In this document: piece after piece, positions 45,786 to 54,112 of the stretch
Layout: the number at the start of each line of letters is the position of its first letter
How positions within the stretch are numbered: the stretch's first letter is position 1
Assembly: GCA_003243455.1 (NCBI GenBank)
Contig: QFQS01000001.1
Location: 496,001-560,000 of the forward strand
Origin: Cereibacter sphaeroides
GTDB taxonomy: Bacteria > Pseudomonadota > Alphaproteobacteria > Rhodobacterales > Rhodobacteraceae
Direction of reading: 5' to 3'
DNA length: 64,000 nt
Notes under the pieces: model-generated
What the model was told of the DNA's origin: nothing
Databases searched by the model: none
Seen by the model: the letters and a program-made list of their open reading frames with translations, nothing else
Program-made: the position numbers and the translations under genes

Positions 45786-46774
45786 GCCGCCGCAAGCTCT
45801 TGCGCGGCGAAGGCGTGGCGCAGGGCGCGGATCACCGCAGCCGGGTCTGCCTCGGTCATCACGGCGCCCCGATGCGCCTCCAGCCCCGCCTTGGCCAGAT
45901 ACCAGCCAAGGTGCTTGCGGGCGATCTTTATGCCCAACTCGTGCCCGTAGAAGGACAGCATCGCCTCGTAGTGGCTGATGACCATGTCGCCGAGGGCCGG
46001 CCCTTGCGGGATTTGCGGCGCAGTGCTGCCGAAAAGGTCATGCGCGATCTGCGCCAGCCGCCAGGGCGCGCCCTGCGCCCCGCGTCCGACCATGACGCCA
46101 AGCGCGCCCGACAGCCGAAGCGCGCGGGCGGCAGTCGCGGAATCGGTGATGTCGCCATTGGCGATGACGGGAATTTCCACCGCATCGACCACGCCGCGGA
46201 TCGCGGCCCAGTCGGCCTGCCCGGTATAGAACTGGCAGCGGGTCCGGCCATGGATCGTGACCATCTGGATCCCGGCATCCTGCGCACGGCGCGCGAGGAT
46301 CGGCGCGTTCAGCAGAGCGTCGTCCCAGCCGAGCCGAGTCTTGAGCGTGACGGGAACCGATACTGCGCCCACCACCGCCTCGATCAGGGTCAACGCGTGG
46401 TCGAGATCCTTCATCAGGGCAGAGCCGGAATAGCCGTTCGTGACCTTTTTCGCCGGACAGCCCATATTGATGTCGATGACGCGGGCACCCTGCGCCTCAA
46501 CATAGCGCGCGGCCTCAGCCATCCAGTAAGGCTCTCGCCCCGCAAGCTGGACGGAAGTTGCGGTCTGATCGAAGCCTAGTTCGGCGCGGGCACGGGCAAG
46601 CGGGCGGGCCTGGACGACCTCTTGGCTCGCCACCATCTCGCTGACAACCAGCCCCGCGCCAAAGGACGCGACGAGCCGTCGGAACGGCAGGTCGGTGATC
46701 CCCGCAAGCGGCGCAAGCAGCACCGGCGGGTCGATCCGGACTTCCTTTCCGGGAGATGCCAGCCGAATGGACAA
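45782..46774 (-). CDS. dusB: tRNA-dihydrouridine synthase DusB (NifR3), TTG start
   Basis: 330 residues if begun at TTG (46772-46774), which has AAGGA eight bases upstream; the longer frame to 46855 would include the promoter region and is not family-like. Flavin-dependent reduction of uridine in tRNA. Marks seen are L-A-P-L-A-G-I-T-D-L-P-F-R, D-I-N-M-G-C-P-A-K-K-V with the catalytic Cys, T-I-H-G-R-T-R and V-M-V-G-R-G-A-Q-G-A-P-W. It was first named nifR3 as the leading gene of the ntr operon in Rhodobacter capsulatus, exactly the order here. Confidence 0.94.
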   Translation of the reverse strand: MSIRLASPGKEVRIDPPVLLAPLAGITDLPFRRLVASFGAGLVVSEMVASQEVVQARPLARARAELGFDQTATSVQLAGREPYWMAEAARYVEAQGARVIDINMGCPAKKVTNGYSGSALMKDLDHALTLIEAVVGAVSVPVTLKTRLGWDDALLNAPILARRAQDAGIQMVTIHGRTRCQFYTGQADWAAIRGVVDAVEIPVIANGDITDSATAARALRLSGALGVMVGRGAQGAPWRLAQIAHDLFGSTAPQIPQGPALGDMVISHYEAMLSFYGHELGIKIARKHLGWYLAKAGLEAHRGAVMTEADPAAVIRALRHAFAAQELAAA

Positions 46775-46782
46775 CTGATTAA

Positions 46783-46787
46783 TCCTT
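46783..46787 (-). promoter_or_regulatory. Shine-Dalgarno deciding the TTG start of dusB
   Basis: AAGGA on the minus strand, eight bases before TTG at 46772-46774. No ATG or GTG with a comparable site lies nearby in frame. Confidence 0.6.
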
Positions 46788-46828
46788 GTGCGTCCCGGTC
46801 GAGGTAGCCCGCCCACCAATGGAATACA

Positions 46829-46834
46829 ATTATA
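46829..46834 (-). promoter_or_regulatory. -10 element of the dusB-ntrBC promoter
   Basis: A perfect TATAAT on the minus strand, about 55 bases upstream of the dusB start codon. No good TTGACA lies 16-18 bp upstream, which suggests an activator-assisted promoter; the palindrome at 46864-46886 sits about 30 bp farther upstream. Confidence 0.5.
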
Positions 46835-46863
46835 CGGTGCGGATATTTGGATCACATGACAGC

Positions 46864-46886
46864 ATATGCCTAAATATTAGGCATAT
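46864..46886. promoter_or_regulatory. 10+10 bp palindromic operator candidate
   Basis: ATATGCCTAA (46864-46873), spacer ATA, then TTAGGCATAT (46877-46886): perfect dyad symmetry in an AT-rich patch of an otherwise GC-rich intergenic region. A second inverted repeat AGGCA-N4-TGCCT (46879-46892) overlaps its right arm. It lies between the divergent dusB-ntr and ispDF operons and probably binds a dimeric regulator; which one is unknown. Confidence 0.65.
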
Positions 46887-46963
46887 CTGCCTGAAGCTTT
46901 CGCCGCATTGTCACATCCGGTTCGCTGACCTACAGAGAGGGCGCGATTAGCAAGGTAGGGGCC

Positions 46964-48088
46964 ATGACAACAGCCGCAATCATCGTGGCAGCCGGACGCG
47001 GACTGCGCGCAGGCGGCGATGTGCCGAAGCAGTGGCGGCAGCTTGGCGATCGAAGCGTGATTTCGCGCACGCTGGCGGCCTTTGCCGGGACGGTCGATCG
47101 CGTCCTGCTGGTGATTCACCCCGATGACCGTGCGATGGCAGAGCCGCTAGGCGTGGAACTGGTCGAGGGCGGATCGACGCGCGATGCCTCGGTCCGCAAT
47201 GCGCTTGAGGCGCTGGTGGATTCGGGGGTGACGCGGGTTCTGATCCATGACGGGGCGCGGCCGCTGATCTCGACCGATCTTATCGGGCGGCTATTGGGCG
47301 CGCTGGACGGTGGGGTGGCTGCGGCCCCTGCTCTTGCCGTGACCGATGCGCTGTGGCGAGGCGATACGGGGCGCGTCGTATCACTGCAGAACCGCGAGGG
47401 GTTGTGGCGCGCGCAGACGCCGCAGGCCTTTCGCTTTGACGCAATTCTGGCGGCGCATCGTGGGCATTCAGGTGTGGCGCTGGATGATGTCGGCGTTGCG
47501 CTGGCGGCGGGCCTTGACGTGACCATCGTCGAGGGTGACGAGGACAATCTGAAACTGACGCTGCCCGGCGATTTTGCCCGGGCCGAGCGGATACTGGCGG
47601 AACGGCGTATGGATGTAAGGCTGGGCAACGGGTTCGACGTGCATGCTTTCGGACCAGGCGACCATGTCTGGCTCTGCGGCGTGAAGGTGCCGCATGGGCA
47701 TGGGCTGATCGGACATTCTGATGCCGATGTGGGGATGCACGCGCTGACGGATGCGATCTATGGCGCGCTGGCCGCGGGGGATATTGGCCAGCATTTCCCG
47801 CCCTCGGACCCGCAATGGAAGGGCACGGAAAGCCGCATCTTTCTGCGCCACGCCGCCGATCTGGCGCGCACGCGCGGGTTCCGTATCGGCAATGCGGATG
47901 TGACGCTGATCTGTGAACGTCCCAAGGTCGGACCACACGCCGTGGCGATGCGAGAGGCATTGGCGGGCATCATGGGGATCGAGGCTCAGCGGGTCAGCGT
48001 CAAGGCGACGACTTCCGAACGTCTGGGGTTCACCGGGCGCGAGGAAGGCATTGCGGCACTGGCCACGGCAACATTGGTGGGCGCATGA
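46964..48088 (+). CDS. ispDF: bifunctional IspD/IspF enzyme of the MEP pathway
   Basis: 374 residues. The IspD half (about 1-215) turns MEP plus CTP into CDP-ME: A-A-G-R-G-L-R-A-G-G-D-V-P-K-Q-W at its start and the H-D-G-A-R-P-L motif. The IspF half (about 217-374) cyclises CDP-ME2P to MEcPP: G-N-G-F-D-V-H-A-F, H-S-D-A-D-V-G-M-H-A-L-T-D-A and D-I-G-Q-H-F-P-P-S-D. Fusion of these non-consecutive enzymes is common in alphaproteobacteria. The Shine-Dalgarno AAGG is close to the ATG. The pgpA start overlaps its stop by 4 bp. Confidence 0.97.
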   Translation: MTTAAIIVAAGRGLRAGGDVPKQWRQLGDRSVISRTLAAFAGTVDRVLLVIHPDDRAMAEPLGVELVEGGSTRDASVRNALEALVDSGVTRVLIHDGARPLISTDLIGRLLGALDGGVAAAPALAVTDALWRGDTGRVVSLQNREGLWRAQTPQAFRFDAILAAHRGHSGVALDDVGVALAAGLDVTIVEGDEDNLKLTLPGDFARAERILAERRMDVRLGNGFDVHAFGPGDHVWLCGVKVPHGHGLIGHSDADVGMHALTDAIYGALAAGDIGQHFPPSDPQWKGTESRIFLRHAADLARTRGFRIGNADVTLICERPKVGPHAVAMREALAGIMGIEAQRVSVKATTSERLGFTGREEGIAALATATLVGA

Positions 48089-48573
48089 CGAGGAATATCT
48101 GCACCGTTTTCGGTTTGGGCCTGCTGCGCCCCGCACCCGGCACATGGGCGTCGCTGGTGGCGGTTCTGACCGCGATGGTCATCGACCGCTGGCTGGGCTT
48201 CCCGGTGCTGGTCGTTGCCACGGCCGCGGTGACATGGCTTGGATTCTGGGCCGTTGGGCAAGAGCTGGCGGGACGGACGGGCGAGGATCCGTCGGAGTTC
48301 GTCATAGATGAGGTCACGGGTCAGTGGCTCGCCTTCCTGTTTCCCGCCGCTGGGTTCTGGTGGCGGGGGTGGGACAGCTGGCTGCCCTGGCCCGCTCCGG
48401 TTGCGGCATTCCTGTTCTTTCGCCTGTTCGACATCTGGAAACCCTGGCTGGTTGGCCGGGCCGACCGGCGGGGCGATGCTGCGGGCCTGATGCTGGATGA
48501 CCTGTGGGCGGGACTGTTCGCCGGGGTGGCGACGATCATCGCCGCCGCCCTTTACCACGTGGTGATCCTGTGA
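48085..48573 (+). CDS. pgpA: phosphatidylglycerophosphatase A
   Basis: 162 residues. PgpA dephosphorylates phosphatidylglycerol phosphate in the inner membrane. Motifs are L-L-R-P-A-P-G-T-W-A-S-L near the N-terminus and the metal-site F-V-I-D-E-V-T-G-Q-W; then F-R-L-F-D-I-W-K-P-W and the late L-M-L-D-D-L-W-A-G. About three or four hydrophobic segments. It overlaps ispDF and cinA by 4 bp each. Together with cdsA in the same window it supplies phosphatidylglycerol. Confidence 0.95.
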   Translation: MTRNICTVFGLGLLRPAPGTWASLVAVLTAMVIDRWLGFPVLVVATAAVTWLGFWAVGQELAGRTGEDPSEFVIDEVTGQWLAFLFPAAGFWWRGWDSWLPWPAPVAAFLFFRLFDIWKPWLVGRADRRGDAAGLMLDDLWAGLFAGVATIIAAALYHVVIL

Positions 48574-49043
48574 CGCGGGCAGAACGGCTGCTGGGGCTGG
48601 CGCGTGCGAAAGGCGCGATGATTGCCACGGCGGAAAGTTGCACCGGGGGCATGATCTCGGCGGCGATCACCGATGTTGCGGGATCGTCGGATGTCTTCGA
48701 CCGGGGGTTCGTGACCTATTCCAACGCAGCCAAGATGGCGATGCTGGGCGTGGCGCAGACCACACTCGACGCATATGGCGCGGTATCGGAGCAGGTGGCG
48801 CAGGAGATGGCGGAGGGCGCGCTGGCGCATTCGGCTGCAACCCTCGCCGTCTCGGTCACGGGTATCGCAGGTCCGGGAGGATCGGAGCATAAGCCAGAGG
48901 GGCGCGTGTGCTTTGGCCTGGCCGTCAGCGGGCGCGAAACCTTTGTCGAGACGGTCGAGTTCGGGCCAAGGGGCCGCGCCGAGGTTCGCGCCGCTACAAG
49001 GGACCATGCGCTGGACCTGCTGCTGGGCGCGCTGGATCGTTGA
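48570..49043 (+). CDS. pncC: nicotinamide-nucleotide amidohydrolase (PncC, CinA C-terminal domain)
   Basis: 157 residues from the GTG at 48570, which overlaps the pgpA stop (GTGA). It is the stand-alone CinA C-domain, with A-T-A-E-S-C-T-G-G near residue 20 (the catalytic Ser is in this loop), G-F-V-T-Y-S-N-A-A-K, and V-S-V-T-G-I-A-G-P-G-G-S. It deamidates NMN to NaMN in NAD recycling. The CinA N-terminal domain is absent. It converges with the RatA-like gene; a CCCCGA/TCGGGG hairpin lies between the stops. Confidence 0.92.
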   Translation: MTRAERLLGLARAKGAMIATAESCTGGMISAAITDVAGSSDVFDRGFVTYSNAAKMAMLGVAQTTLDAYGAVSEQVAQEMAEGALAHSAATLAVSVTGIAGPGGSEHKPEGRVCFGLAVSGRETFVETVEFGPRGRAEVRAATRDHALDLLLGALDR

Positions 49044-49047
49044 ATTC

Positions 49048-49069
49048 CCCCGAAGGTCAGCCGTCGGGG
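49048..49069. terminator. hairpin between convergent pncC and ratA-like genes
   Basis: CCCCGA (49048-49053) pairs with TCGGGG (49064-49069) across a 10-nt loop in the 51-bp gap between the two stops. No T-run is evident on either side, so termination is plausible but unproved. Confidence 0.4.
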
Positions 49070-49094
49070 CTTCCCTCGCGGACTTGCAGGTATT

Positions 49095-49553
49095 CTATAA
49101 GTGACCCGGCCCGTAAAGCACGGCAGCCCGACGTTCGAACGCGCGCACGATGCGCTGCATCGCATCGTTGAAGACGACGCCGATGATCCCTTGCAGGATG
49201 GCGTTGCGGAATTCGAAATCGACAAAGAACTCGACCTCACACCCGCCCTCGGGCCGGTCGCGGAAGGCCCACCACGACTGCATCTTGCGGAACGGCCCGT
49301 CGAGATATTCGGTGTCGATGCGCTTTTTCCCGGGCCAGAGCGTCACGCGGCTGGCGAATTTCTCGCGGAACACCTTGAACGAGATGACGAGGTCCGCCTC
49401 CAGCACCTCGCCCCCCTCGATGGGACGGCGGGAGTTGATGCGGGCGGCGGAATTCCACGGCAGGAATTCGGGATATCTGGCAACGTCTGCGACAAGATCG
49501 TACATCTGCTGCGCCGTATAGGGTAGGATCTTGACTTCGCGGTGGGTCGGCAT
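49095..49553 (-). CDS. START/SRPBCC protein of the RatA/Coq10 family
   Basis: 152 residues from the ATG at 49551-49553, giving M-P-T-H-R-E-V-K-I-L-P-Y-T. The family N-terminal blocks M-Y-D-L-V-A-D-V-A-R-Y-P-E-F-L-P-W and the later F-R-D-R-P-E-G-G-C-E-V-E-F-F-V-D-F-E-F-R-N are clear. Such proteins form a hydrophobic cavity; eukaryotic Coq10 binds ubiquinone, while E. coli RatA affects ribosome assembly. In alphaproteobacteria a quinone-binding role is the better guess, given also lipA close by. It is divergent from hpt. Confidence 0.88.
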   Translation of the reverse strand: MPTHREVKILPYTAQQMYDLVADVARYPEFLPWNSAARINSRRPIEGGEVLEADLVISFKVFREKFASRVTLWPGKKRIDTEYLDGPFRKMQSWWAFRDRPEGGCEVEFFVDFEFRNAILQGIIGVVFNDAMQRIVRAFERRAAVLYGPGHL

Positions 49554-49642
49554 CTGCGACTTGTTCCCAGGGGGCAGCATGTGGGCGGCGTGACTTGGTC
49601 ATGCGTTTTCGGTAAACCGGCCCGGGAAATCAAGGGGTCGCC

Positions 49643-50188
49643 ATGCCGGACAAAGCTTATGTGATAGATCAGATGATCTCGGCCAAGGCGATTGCCGCCC
49701 GGGTCGAGGCGCTTGCCCGCGAAATCACCACCCATTTCGCAGGCACGGAAAAGCTGATCGTGGTCGGTTTGCTGCGCGGATCTTTCGTATTCATCGCCGA
49801 TCTGGTGCGCGAGATCGAATTGCCGGTCGAGGTCGATTTCCTTGAGGCGTCGTCCTATGGCGACGCGCTGGAAAGCTCTCGCGAGGTGCGAATTCTGAAG
49901 GACTTGCGCGGAGAGATTGCGGGCCGCGACGTGCTGGTGGTCGAGGATATCGTCGATACCGGCTTTACCCTGTCCCATGTCGTGCGCCTGTTGCAGAGCC
50001 GCGAGCCGAAACGGCTGGAGGTCTGCGCATTGCTGGACAAGCCTTCGCGGCGAGAGGTGCCGATCAGGGCCACGTGGACGGGATTCGAAATTCCCGATGA
50101 ATTCGTCGTGGGTTACGGGATCGACTTCGCGCAAAGGAACCGCAACCTGCCCTATATAGGGAAGGTCCGCTTCACCGATGCTGCCTGA
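49643..50188 (+). CDS. hpt: hypoxanthine phosphoribosyltransferase
   Basis: 181 residues. Purine salvage: hypoxanthine or guanine plus PRPP to IMP or GMP. The PRPP loop V-L-V-V-E-D-I-V-D-T-G-F-T is at about residues 95-107, and the earlier V-V-G-L-L-R-G-S-F-V-F block fits the family. The C-terminal E-F-V-V-G-Y-G-I-D-F-A-Q-R-N-R-N-L-P-Y-I-G is characteristic. The mug gene begins 11 bp inside its end. guaA, 9 kb away, also feeds the GMP pool. Confidence 0.95.
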   Translation: MPDKAYVIDQMISAKAIAARVEALAREITTHFAGTEKLIVVGLLRGSFVFIADLVREIELPVEVDFLEASSYGDALESSREVRILKDLRGEIAGRDVLVVEDIVDTGFTLSHVVRLLQSREPKRLEVCALLDKPSRREVPIRATWTGFEIPDEFVVGYGIDFAQRNRNLPYIGKVRFTDAA

Positions 50189-50669
50189 CCTTCTGGCGCC
50201 CGGACTTGACGTGATCTTTTGCGGCACGGCTGCCGGAAAGCGCTCGGCTGAACGGGGACATTACTACGCAGGCCCCGGCAATCGGTTTTGGCCCACCTTG
50301 GCCGAGATTGGTCTGACCGGTCGGCTTTTCACGCCGGAGGAAGACCATTTGCTGCCCGGATTGGGTCTGGGCTTCACCGATCTGGCAAAGGACGTGGCGG
50401 GCACGGACAGCCAGATTCCGGCCTCCGCCTATACGCCAAAGCGGCTGGCCGACGTGGTTGCCCAATGGCGTCCCCGCGCCGTCGCCTTCACCAGCCTGAC
50501 GGCGGCGCGCATCGCGCTTGGCGCGCGGCATGACCCCGGCAGAACGCAGCATGGCGCCCTGCCCGGCACGGTCATCTGGGTTCTGCCTTCTCCCTCCGGC
50601 CTCGCGCGGGGGCATTTCCGCATCGAACCGTGGCGCGATCTGGCGCTGTGGCGGAGGCAAGCCGCATGA
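50178..50669 (+). CDS. mug: mismatch-specific uracil-DNA glycosylase (MUG)
   Basis: 163 residues of the MUG/TDG group, which removes uracil or thymine mispaired with G. Motif 1 is I-F-C-G-T-A-A-G near residue 13-20, followed by H-Y-Y-A-G-P-G-N-R-F-W; motif 2 appears as V-L-P-S-P-S-G-L-A. G-F-T-D-L-A-K lies between. The gene overlaps hpt by 11 bp and the following small gene by 4 bp, so all three are probably one transcript. Confidence 0.92.
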   Translation: MLPDLLAPGLDVIFCGTAAGKRSAERGHYYAGPGNRFWPTLAEIGLTGRLFTPEEDHLLPGLGLGFTDLAKDVAGTDSQIPASAYTPKRLADVVAQWRPRAVAFTSLTAARIALGARHDPGRTQHGALPGTVIWVLPSPSGLARGHFRIEPWRDLALWRRQAA

Positions 50670-50845
50670 TGTGGCTGATGCGCCTTGCCCGCTGGGCGCG
50701 TCACCCGCCTTCACCCGGTCGGGTCGCGCTGGTGTTCGGCGTGGTCGCCGCCTGCCTGCTGCTGGTCGGGATCGAGCATTTCATAGGCTGGCCGGATTGG
50801 TTGACCGTGAACCGGATCGGCCAGGGCCCCCGGATACGTCCCTGA
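50666..50845 (+). CDS. small membrane protein (59 aa)
   Basis: 59 residues from the ATG at 50666, which overlaps the mug stop (ATGA). The N-terminus is basic (M-M-W-L-M-R-L-A-R-W-A-R-H), one transmembrane stretch follows (V-A-L-V-F-G-V-V-A-A-C-L-L-L-V-G-I), and the tail has F-I-G-W-P-D-W-L-T-V-N. Coupling to mug and the organised layout support a real gene. I do not recognise a function. Confidence 0.7.
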   Translation: MMWLMRLARWARHPPSPGRVALVFGVVAACLLLVGIEHFIGWPDWLTVNRIGQGPRIRP

Positions 50846-50935
50846 CGCTTTTGCCGGTCGCAGGTTGCGTATCGGATCATGCGGGCTATCGTCTGGACTA
50901 CGTATGGGCATTGGCCCGACCGCAACGGAGGCATC

Positions 50936-51823
50936 ATGCGCGTGATCGTGGGAATTATCGCCGTCCTGATCCTTGGATTCGCCACCTTTGCCATGATCAC
51001 ACGGCCGGTGGCGACGGACCCGGCTGAGATGGAGGGGCTGGCTGGCGATCCCGCGCGTGGCGAGTTGGTGTTCTGGGCGGGCGGCTGCGCCTCTTGCCAT
51101 GCAGCGCCGGGCGCCACCGGGGACGACAGGCTGGTGCTCGCCGGGGGGCTGAAACTTCAGACCCCCTTCGGCACCTTTTCGGTGCCGAATATCTCGCCCA
51201 ACCCGGATCGTGGAATTGGGCGCTGGAGCATGGTCGATCTGGACAGCGCGATGCGGAACGGCACCTCACCTGCGGGTCAGCATTACTACCCGGCCTTTCC
51301 CTATACCTCATACGCCAATGCGACGTATCAGGATGTGGCCGACCTTTGGGCTTTCCTGCAGACCCTGCCCCCGTCGGATCGTCCGAACGATCCGCATGAT
51401 CTGGGCTTTCCCTTCAACCAGCGCATCCTTCTTGGCGGCTGGAAATTCCTAACCCCCGTCGGTGGCTGGGTTGTCGAGGGACCGCTGACCCCGGAAGAGG
51501 AACGCGGGCGGGCATTGGTCGAGGGGCTGGGCCATTGCAGCGAATGCCACACGCCGCGCGATGCGCTGGGCGGGCGCGACCTGTCGCGCTGGCTGGCAGG
51601 GGGACCAAATCCCGAAGGTCGAGGGCAGATCCCGAACATCACCCCGGCCCGCCTGACATGGACGACGGACGAGGTGGCCGAATACCTGAAGTCGGGGTTC
51701 ACCCCGGAGTACGATTCGGCGGGCGGACAGATGGCGGATGTCGTGCAAAACCTTTCGCACCTGCCCGACAGCGACCGGAATGCCATTGCGGCCTATCTGG
51801 CGAAAGTTCCGCCGGTGGAGTAA
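50936..51823 (+). CDS. dihaem cytochrome c
   Basis: 295 residues from the ATG at 50936, with ACGGAG a few bases upstream. An N-terminal hydrophobic segment (V-I-V-G-I-I-A-V-L-I-L-G-F) is a signal or anchor. Two class I haem sites are C-A-S-C-H near residue 50 and C-S-E-C-H near 197, each with a following domain; the order resembles membrane-bound dehydrogenase cytochrome subunits and cytochrome c associated with sugar or alcohol oxidation. No dehydrogenase gene is adjacent, so its electron donor is unknown. Confidence 0.9.
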   Translation: MRVIVGIIAVLILGFATFAMITRPVATDPAEMEGLAGDPARGELVFWAGGCASCHAAPGATGDDRLVLAGGLKLQTPFGTFSVPNISPNPDRGIGRWSMVDLDSAMRNGTSPAGQHYYPAFPYTSYANATYQDVADLWAFLQTLPPSDRPNDPHDLGFPFNQRILLGGWKFLTPVGGWVVEGPLTPEEERGRALVEGLGHCSECHTPRDALGGRDLSRWLAGGPNPEGRGQIPNITPARLTWTTDEVAEYLKSGFTPEYDSAGGQMADVVQNLSHLPDSDRNAIAAYLAKVPPVE

Positions 51824-51853
51824 GTGCTGGCCGATTGCAATCACGAGATCGAC

Positions 51854-53062
51854 ATGACCGATCAGCAAGCGCCCGAGACGACGCCCCATCATCTTTCAGA
51901 GACGACAGTGGTTACGATCATCAGCGCAATCGCGCTGTCGCACATGTTCAATGACCTTATTCAGTCGCTGATCCCGGCGATCTATCCCATCCTGAAATCG
52001 GAACTTGCGCTAAGCTTTGGACAGATCGGGCTTATCACTTTCGTTTTCCAGGGCACGGCTTCGATCCTGCAGCCCCTGGTCGGCATCTATACCGATCGCA
52101 AGCCGCAGCCCTATTCGCTGGTCGTTGGCATGAGCGCATCGCTGACGGGGCTGGTCCTGCTGGCGAATGCGTGGAGTTTCGGCATGGTTCTGCTGGCCGT
52201 GGCGTTGGTCGGGATCGGCTCTTCGATCTTTCACCCGGAATCGAGCCGCATCGCGCGGCTGGCCGCGGGACGGCGTCCGGGATTCGCGCAGTCGTTCTTC
52301 CAGGTCGGCGGAAATGCCGGGTCCGCGCTTGGACCGCTGCTGGCGGCCTTTGTCGTCGTGCCTTTCGGGCAGTCCAGCGTCCAGTGGTTCGCGCTGGTGG
52401 CGCTGGCGGGGATGGGCGTGCTGTTCATGGTGGGGCGGTGGTATGCCTCGGAGGGCATGGTGCGCATCGGCACGGCGCGGTCGCGTGCGCAGACCGTTCG
52501 GCTGCCGCAGCGGGTCGTGCGCTTTGCCATCGCGGTCCTGATCGCGCTGACCTTTTCAAAATTCGTCTATATGGCCGCCTATTCCAGCTACTACACCTTC
52601 TACCTGATCGAGCATTTCGGCCTGTCAGTATCCCAAGCGCAGCTTTGTCTGTTCCTGTTCCTGGCTGCCGTCGCACTGGGCACCATCATCGGCGGACCTA
52701 TCGGCGACAAAATCGGACGGAAACGGGTGATCTGGGTGTCGATCCTTGGCGTGGCGCCGATCGCTTTGCTGATCCCGTATGTCGGGCTGGTGCCAACTGT
52801 GGCGCTTAGCGCCCTAGCCGGCATGACGCTCGCCTCGGCCTTTCCGGCGATCATCGTCTATGCGCAGGATCTGATGCCCGACAAGGTCGGCATGATCGCG
52901 GGGCTGTTCTTTGGTCTGGCCTTCGGCATGGGCGCTTTGGGTGCGGCGGCGCTGGGGATGATCGCGGACCAGACCTCGATCACCTACCTGTTCTGGCTGA
53001 CGTCGTTCCTGCCGCTGATCGGCGTGCTGGCGGTGTTCCTGCCCGATGTGAAGCGAGTCTAG
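51854..53062 (+). CDS. MFS transporter, fosmidomycin resistance (Fsr) type
   Basis: 402 residues from the ATG at 51854. About 12 transmembrane helices; the N-terminus S-H-M-F-N-D-L-I-Q-S-L-I-P-A-I-Y-P and L-V-G-I-Y-T-D-R-K-P fit Fsr/RosA-like exporters, with S-S-I-F-H-P-E-S-S-R as the family mark. Fosmidomycin inhibits Dxr, whose gene is also in this window, but no regulatory link is visible. It follows the cytochrome gene by 30 bp and its stop overlaps lipA by 4 bp, tail to tail. Confidence 0.88.
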   Translation: MTDQQAPETTPHHLSETTVVTIISAIALSHMFNDLIQSLIPAIYPILKSELALSFGQIGLITFVFQGTASILQPLVGIYTDRKPQPYSLVVGMSASLTGLVLLANAWSFGMVLLAVALVGIGSSIFHPESSRIARLAAGRRPGFAQSFFQVGGNAGSALGPLLAAFVVVPFGQSSVQWFALVALAGMGVLFMVGRWYASEGMVRIGTARSRAQTVRLPQRVVRFAIAVLIALTFSKFVYMAAYSSYYTFYLIEHFGLSVSQAQLCLFLFLAAVALGTIIGGPIGDKIGRKRVIWVSILGVAPIALLIPYVGLVPTVALSALAGMTLASAFPAIIVYAQDLMPDKVGMIAGLFFGLAFGMGALGAAALGMIADQTSITYLFWLTSFLPLIGVLAVFLPDVKRV

Positions 53063-54009
53063 ACCCGACCGAGCTTTGCCAGCCGCGCGTCACGCAAACG
53101 GGCGAAGTCGTCACCCGCATGATAGGATGACCGGGTCAGCGGCGTGGCCGAGACCATGAGGAAGCCCTTGCCGTAAGCGGACTTCTCATAAGCCGCGAAT
53201 TCGTCCGGCGTGACGAAACGGTCCACCCGATGGTGCTTTGGCGTCGGCTGCAGATATTGCCCGATGGTCAGGAAATCGACATCCGCCGCGCGCATGTCGT
53301 CCATTACCTGCAACACGGCCTGCCGCGTTTCGCCCAGACCCACCATGATACCCGACTTGGTGAACATCGCAGGGTCGAGTTCCTTCACCCGCTGCAGCAA
53401 ACGCAGCGAGTGGAAATAGCGCGCGCCGGGGCGAACCTCGGGGTAAAGGCCGGGGACGGTTTCAAGGTTGTGGTTGAAGACATCGGGCCGCGCCTCGACG
53501 ACCTTTTCCAGCACCGAAGGCGCACATTTCAGGAAGTCGGGCGTCAGGATCTCGATCGTCGTGCCGGGCGAGCGATGGCGGATCGCACGGATGGTCTGGG
53601 CGAAATGCTCGGCCCCGCCATCGGCCAGATCGTCACGGTCGACGGATGTGACAACGACATGGTTCAGGCCAAGCTGCTGCACGGCATGGGCGACCCGCCC
53701 CGGTTCGAACACATCGAGATTCTTCGGACGGCCCGTCGCCACGTTGCAGAAAGTGCAGCCGCGGGTGCATATCTCGCCCATGATCATCATGGTCGCGTGA
53801 CCCTGGCTCCAGCATTCGCCGACGTTCGGGCAACCCGCCTCTTCGCAGACGGTCACCAGTTTCTGTTCGCGGATGATGTCGCGCGTGGCCTTGTAGCCGG
53901 CGCTCGTCGGGGCCTTGACGCGTATCCAGTCCGGCTTCTTCGGCTGGGCGTTATCGACGCGATGCGCCTTTTCCGGGTGCCGCTGGTCGGGGATTTTCAG
54001 ATCGCGCAA
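53059..54009 (-). CDS. lipA: lipoyl synthase, TTG start
   Basis: 316 residues if begun at TTG (54007-54009), which gives L-R-D-L-K-I-P-D-Q-R-H-P-E-K, the normal alphaproteobacterial start, and has GAGG five bases upstream. The longer frame to 54126 begins with unlike, Cys-rich sequence. LipA inserts two sulfurs into octanoyl chains; the auxiliary cluster ligands are in C-E-E-A-G-C-P-N-V-G-E-C-W and the radical SAM cluster in C-T-R-G-C-T-F-C. Lipoylated dehydrogenases are the targets. It converges with the Fsr gene. Confidence 0.96.
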   Translation of the reverse strand: MRDLKIPDQRHPEKAHRVDNAQPKKPDWIRVKAPTSAGYKATRDIIREQKLVTVCEEAGCPNVGECWSQGHATMMIMGEICTRGCTFCNVATGRPKNLDVFEPGRVAHAVQQLGLNHVVVTSVDRDDLADGGAEHFAQTIRAIRHRSPGTTIEILTPDFLKCAPSVLEKVVEARPDVFNHNLETVPGLYPEVRPGARYFHSLRLLQRVKELDPAMFTKSGIMVGLGETRQAVLQVMDDMRAADVDFLTIGQYLQPTPKHHRVDRFVTPDEFAAYEKSAYGKGFLMVSATPLTRSSYHAGDDFARLRDARLAKLGRV

Positions 54010-54014
54010 GCTGG

Positions 54015-54018
54015 CCTC
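54015..54018 (-). promoter_or_regulatory. Shine-Dalgarno deciding the TTG start of lipA
   Basis: GAGG on the minus strand, five bases before TTG at 54007-54009. It supports the short, family-like N-terminus. Confidence 0.55.
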
Positions 54019-54112
54019 GCTGGCAGAAGATGCCCTTAGACATAGGACTTTTCCACAAGCCTGGCAATGAGAGGCCCATTCGCAAAAGACATGGCGGCCT
54101 GTGTAAAAATGA

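Noticed and set aside
46775..46855. ATG start of dusB at 46855
   Set aside because: It would translate across the TATAAT promoter element; the added residues do not fit the family, and the TTG has a good Shine-Dalgarno.
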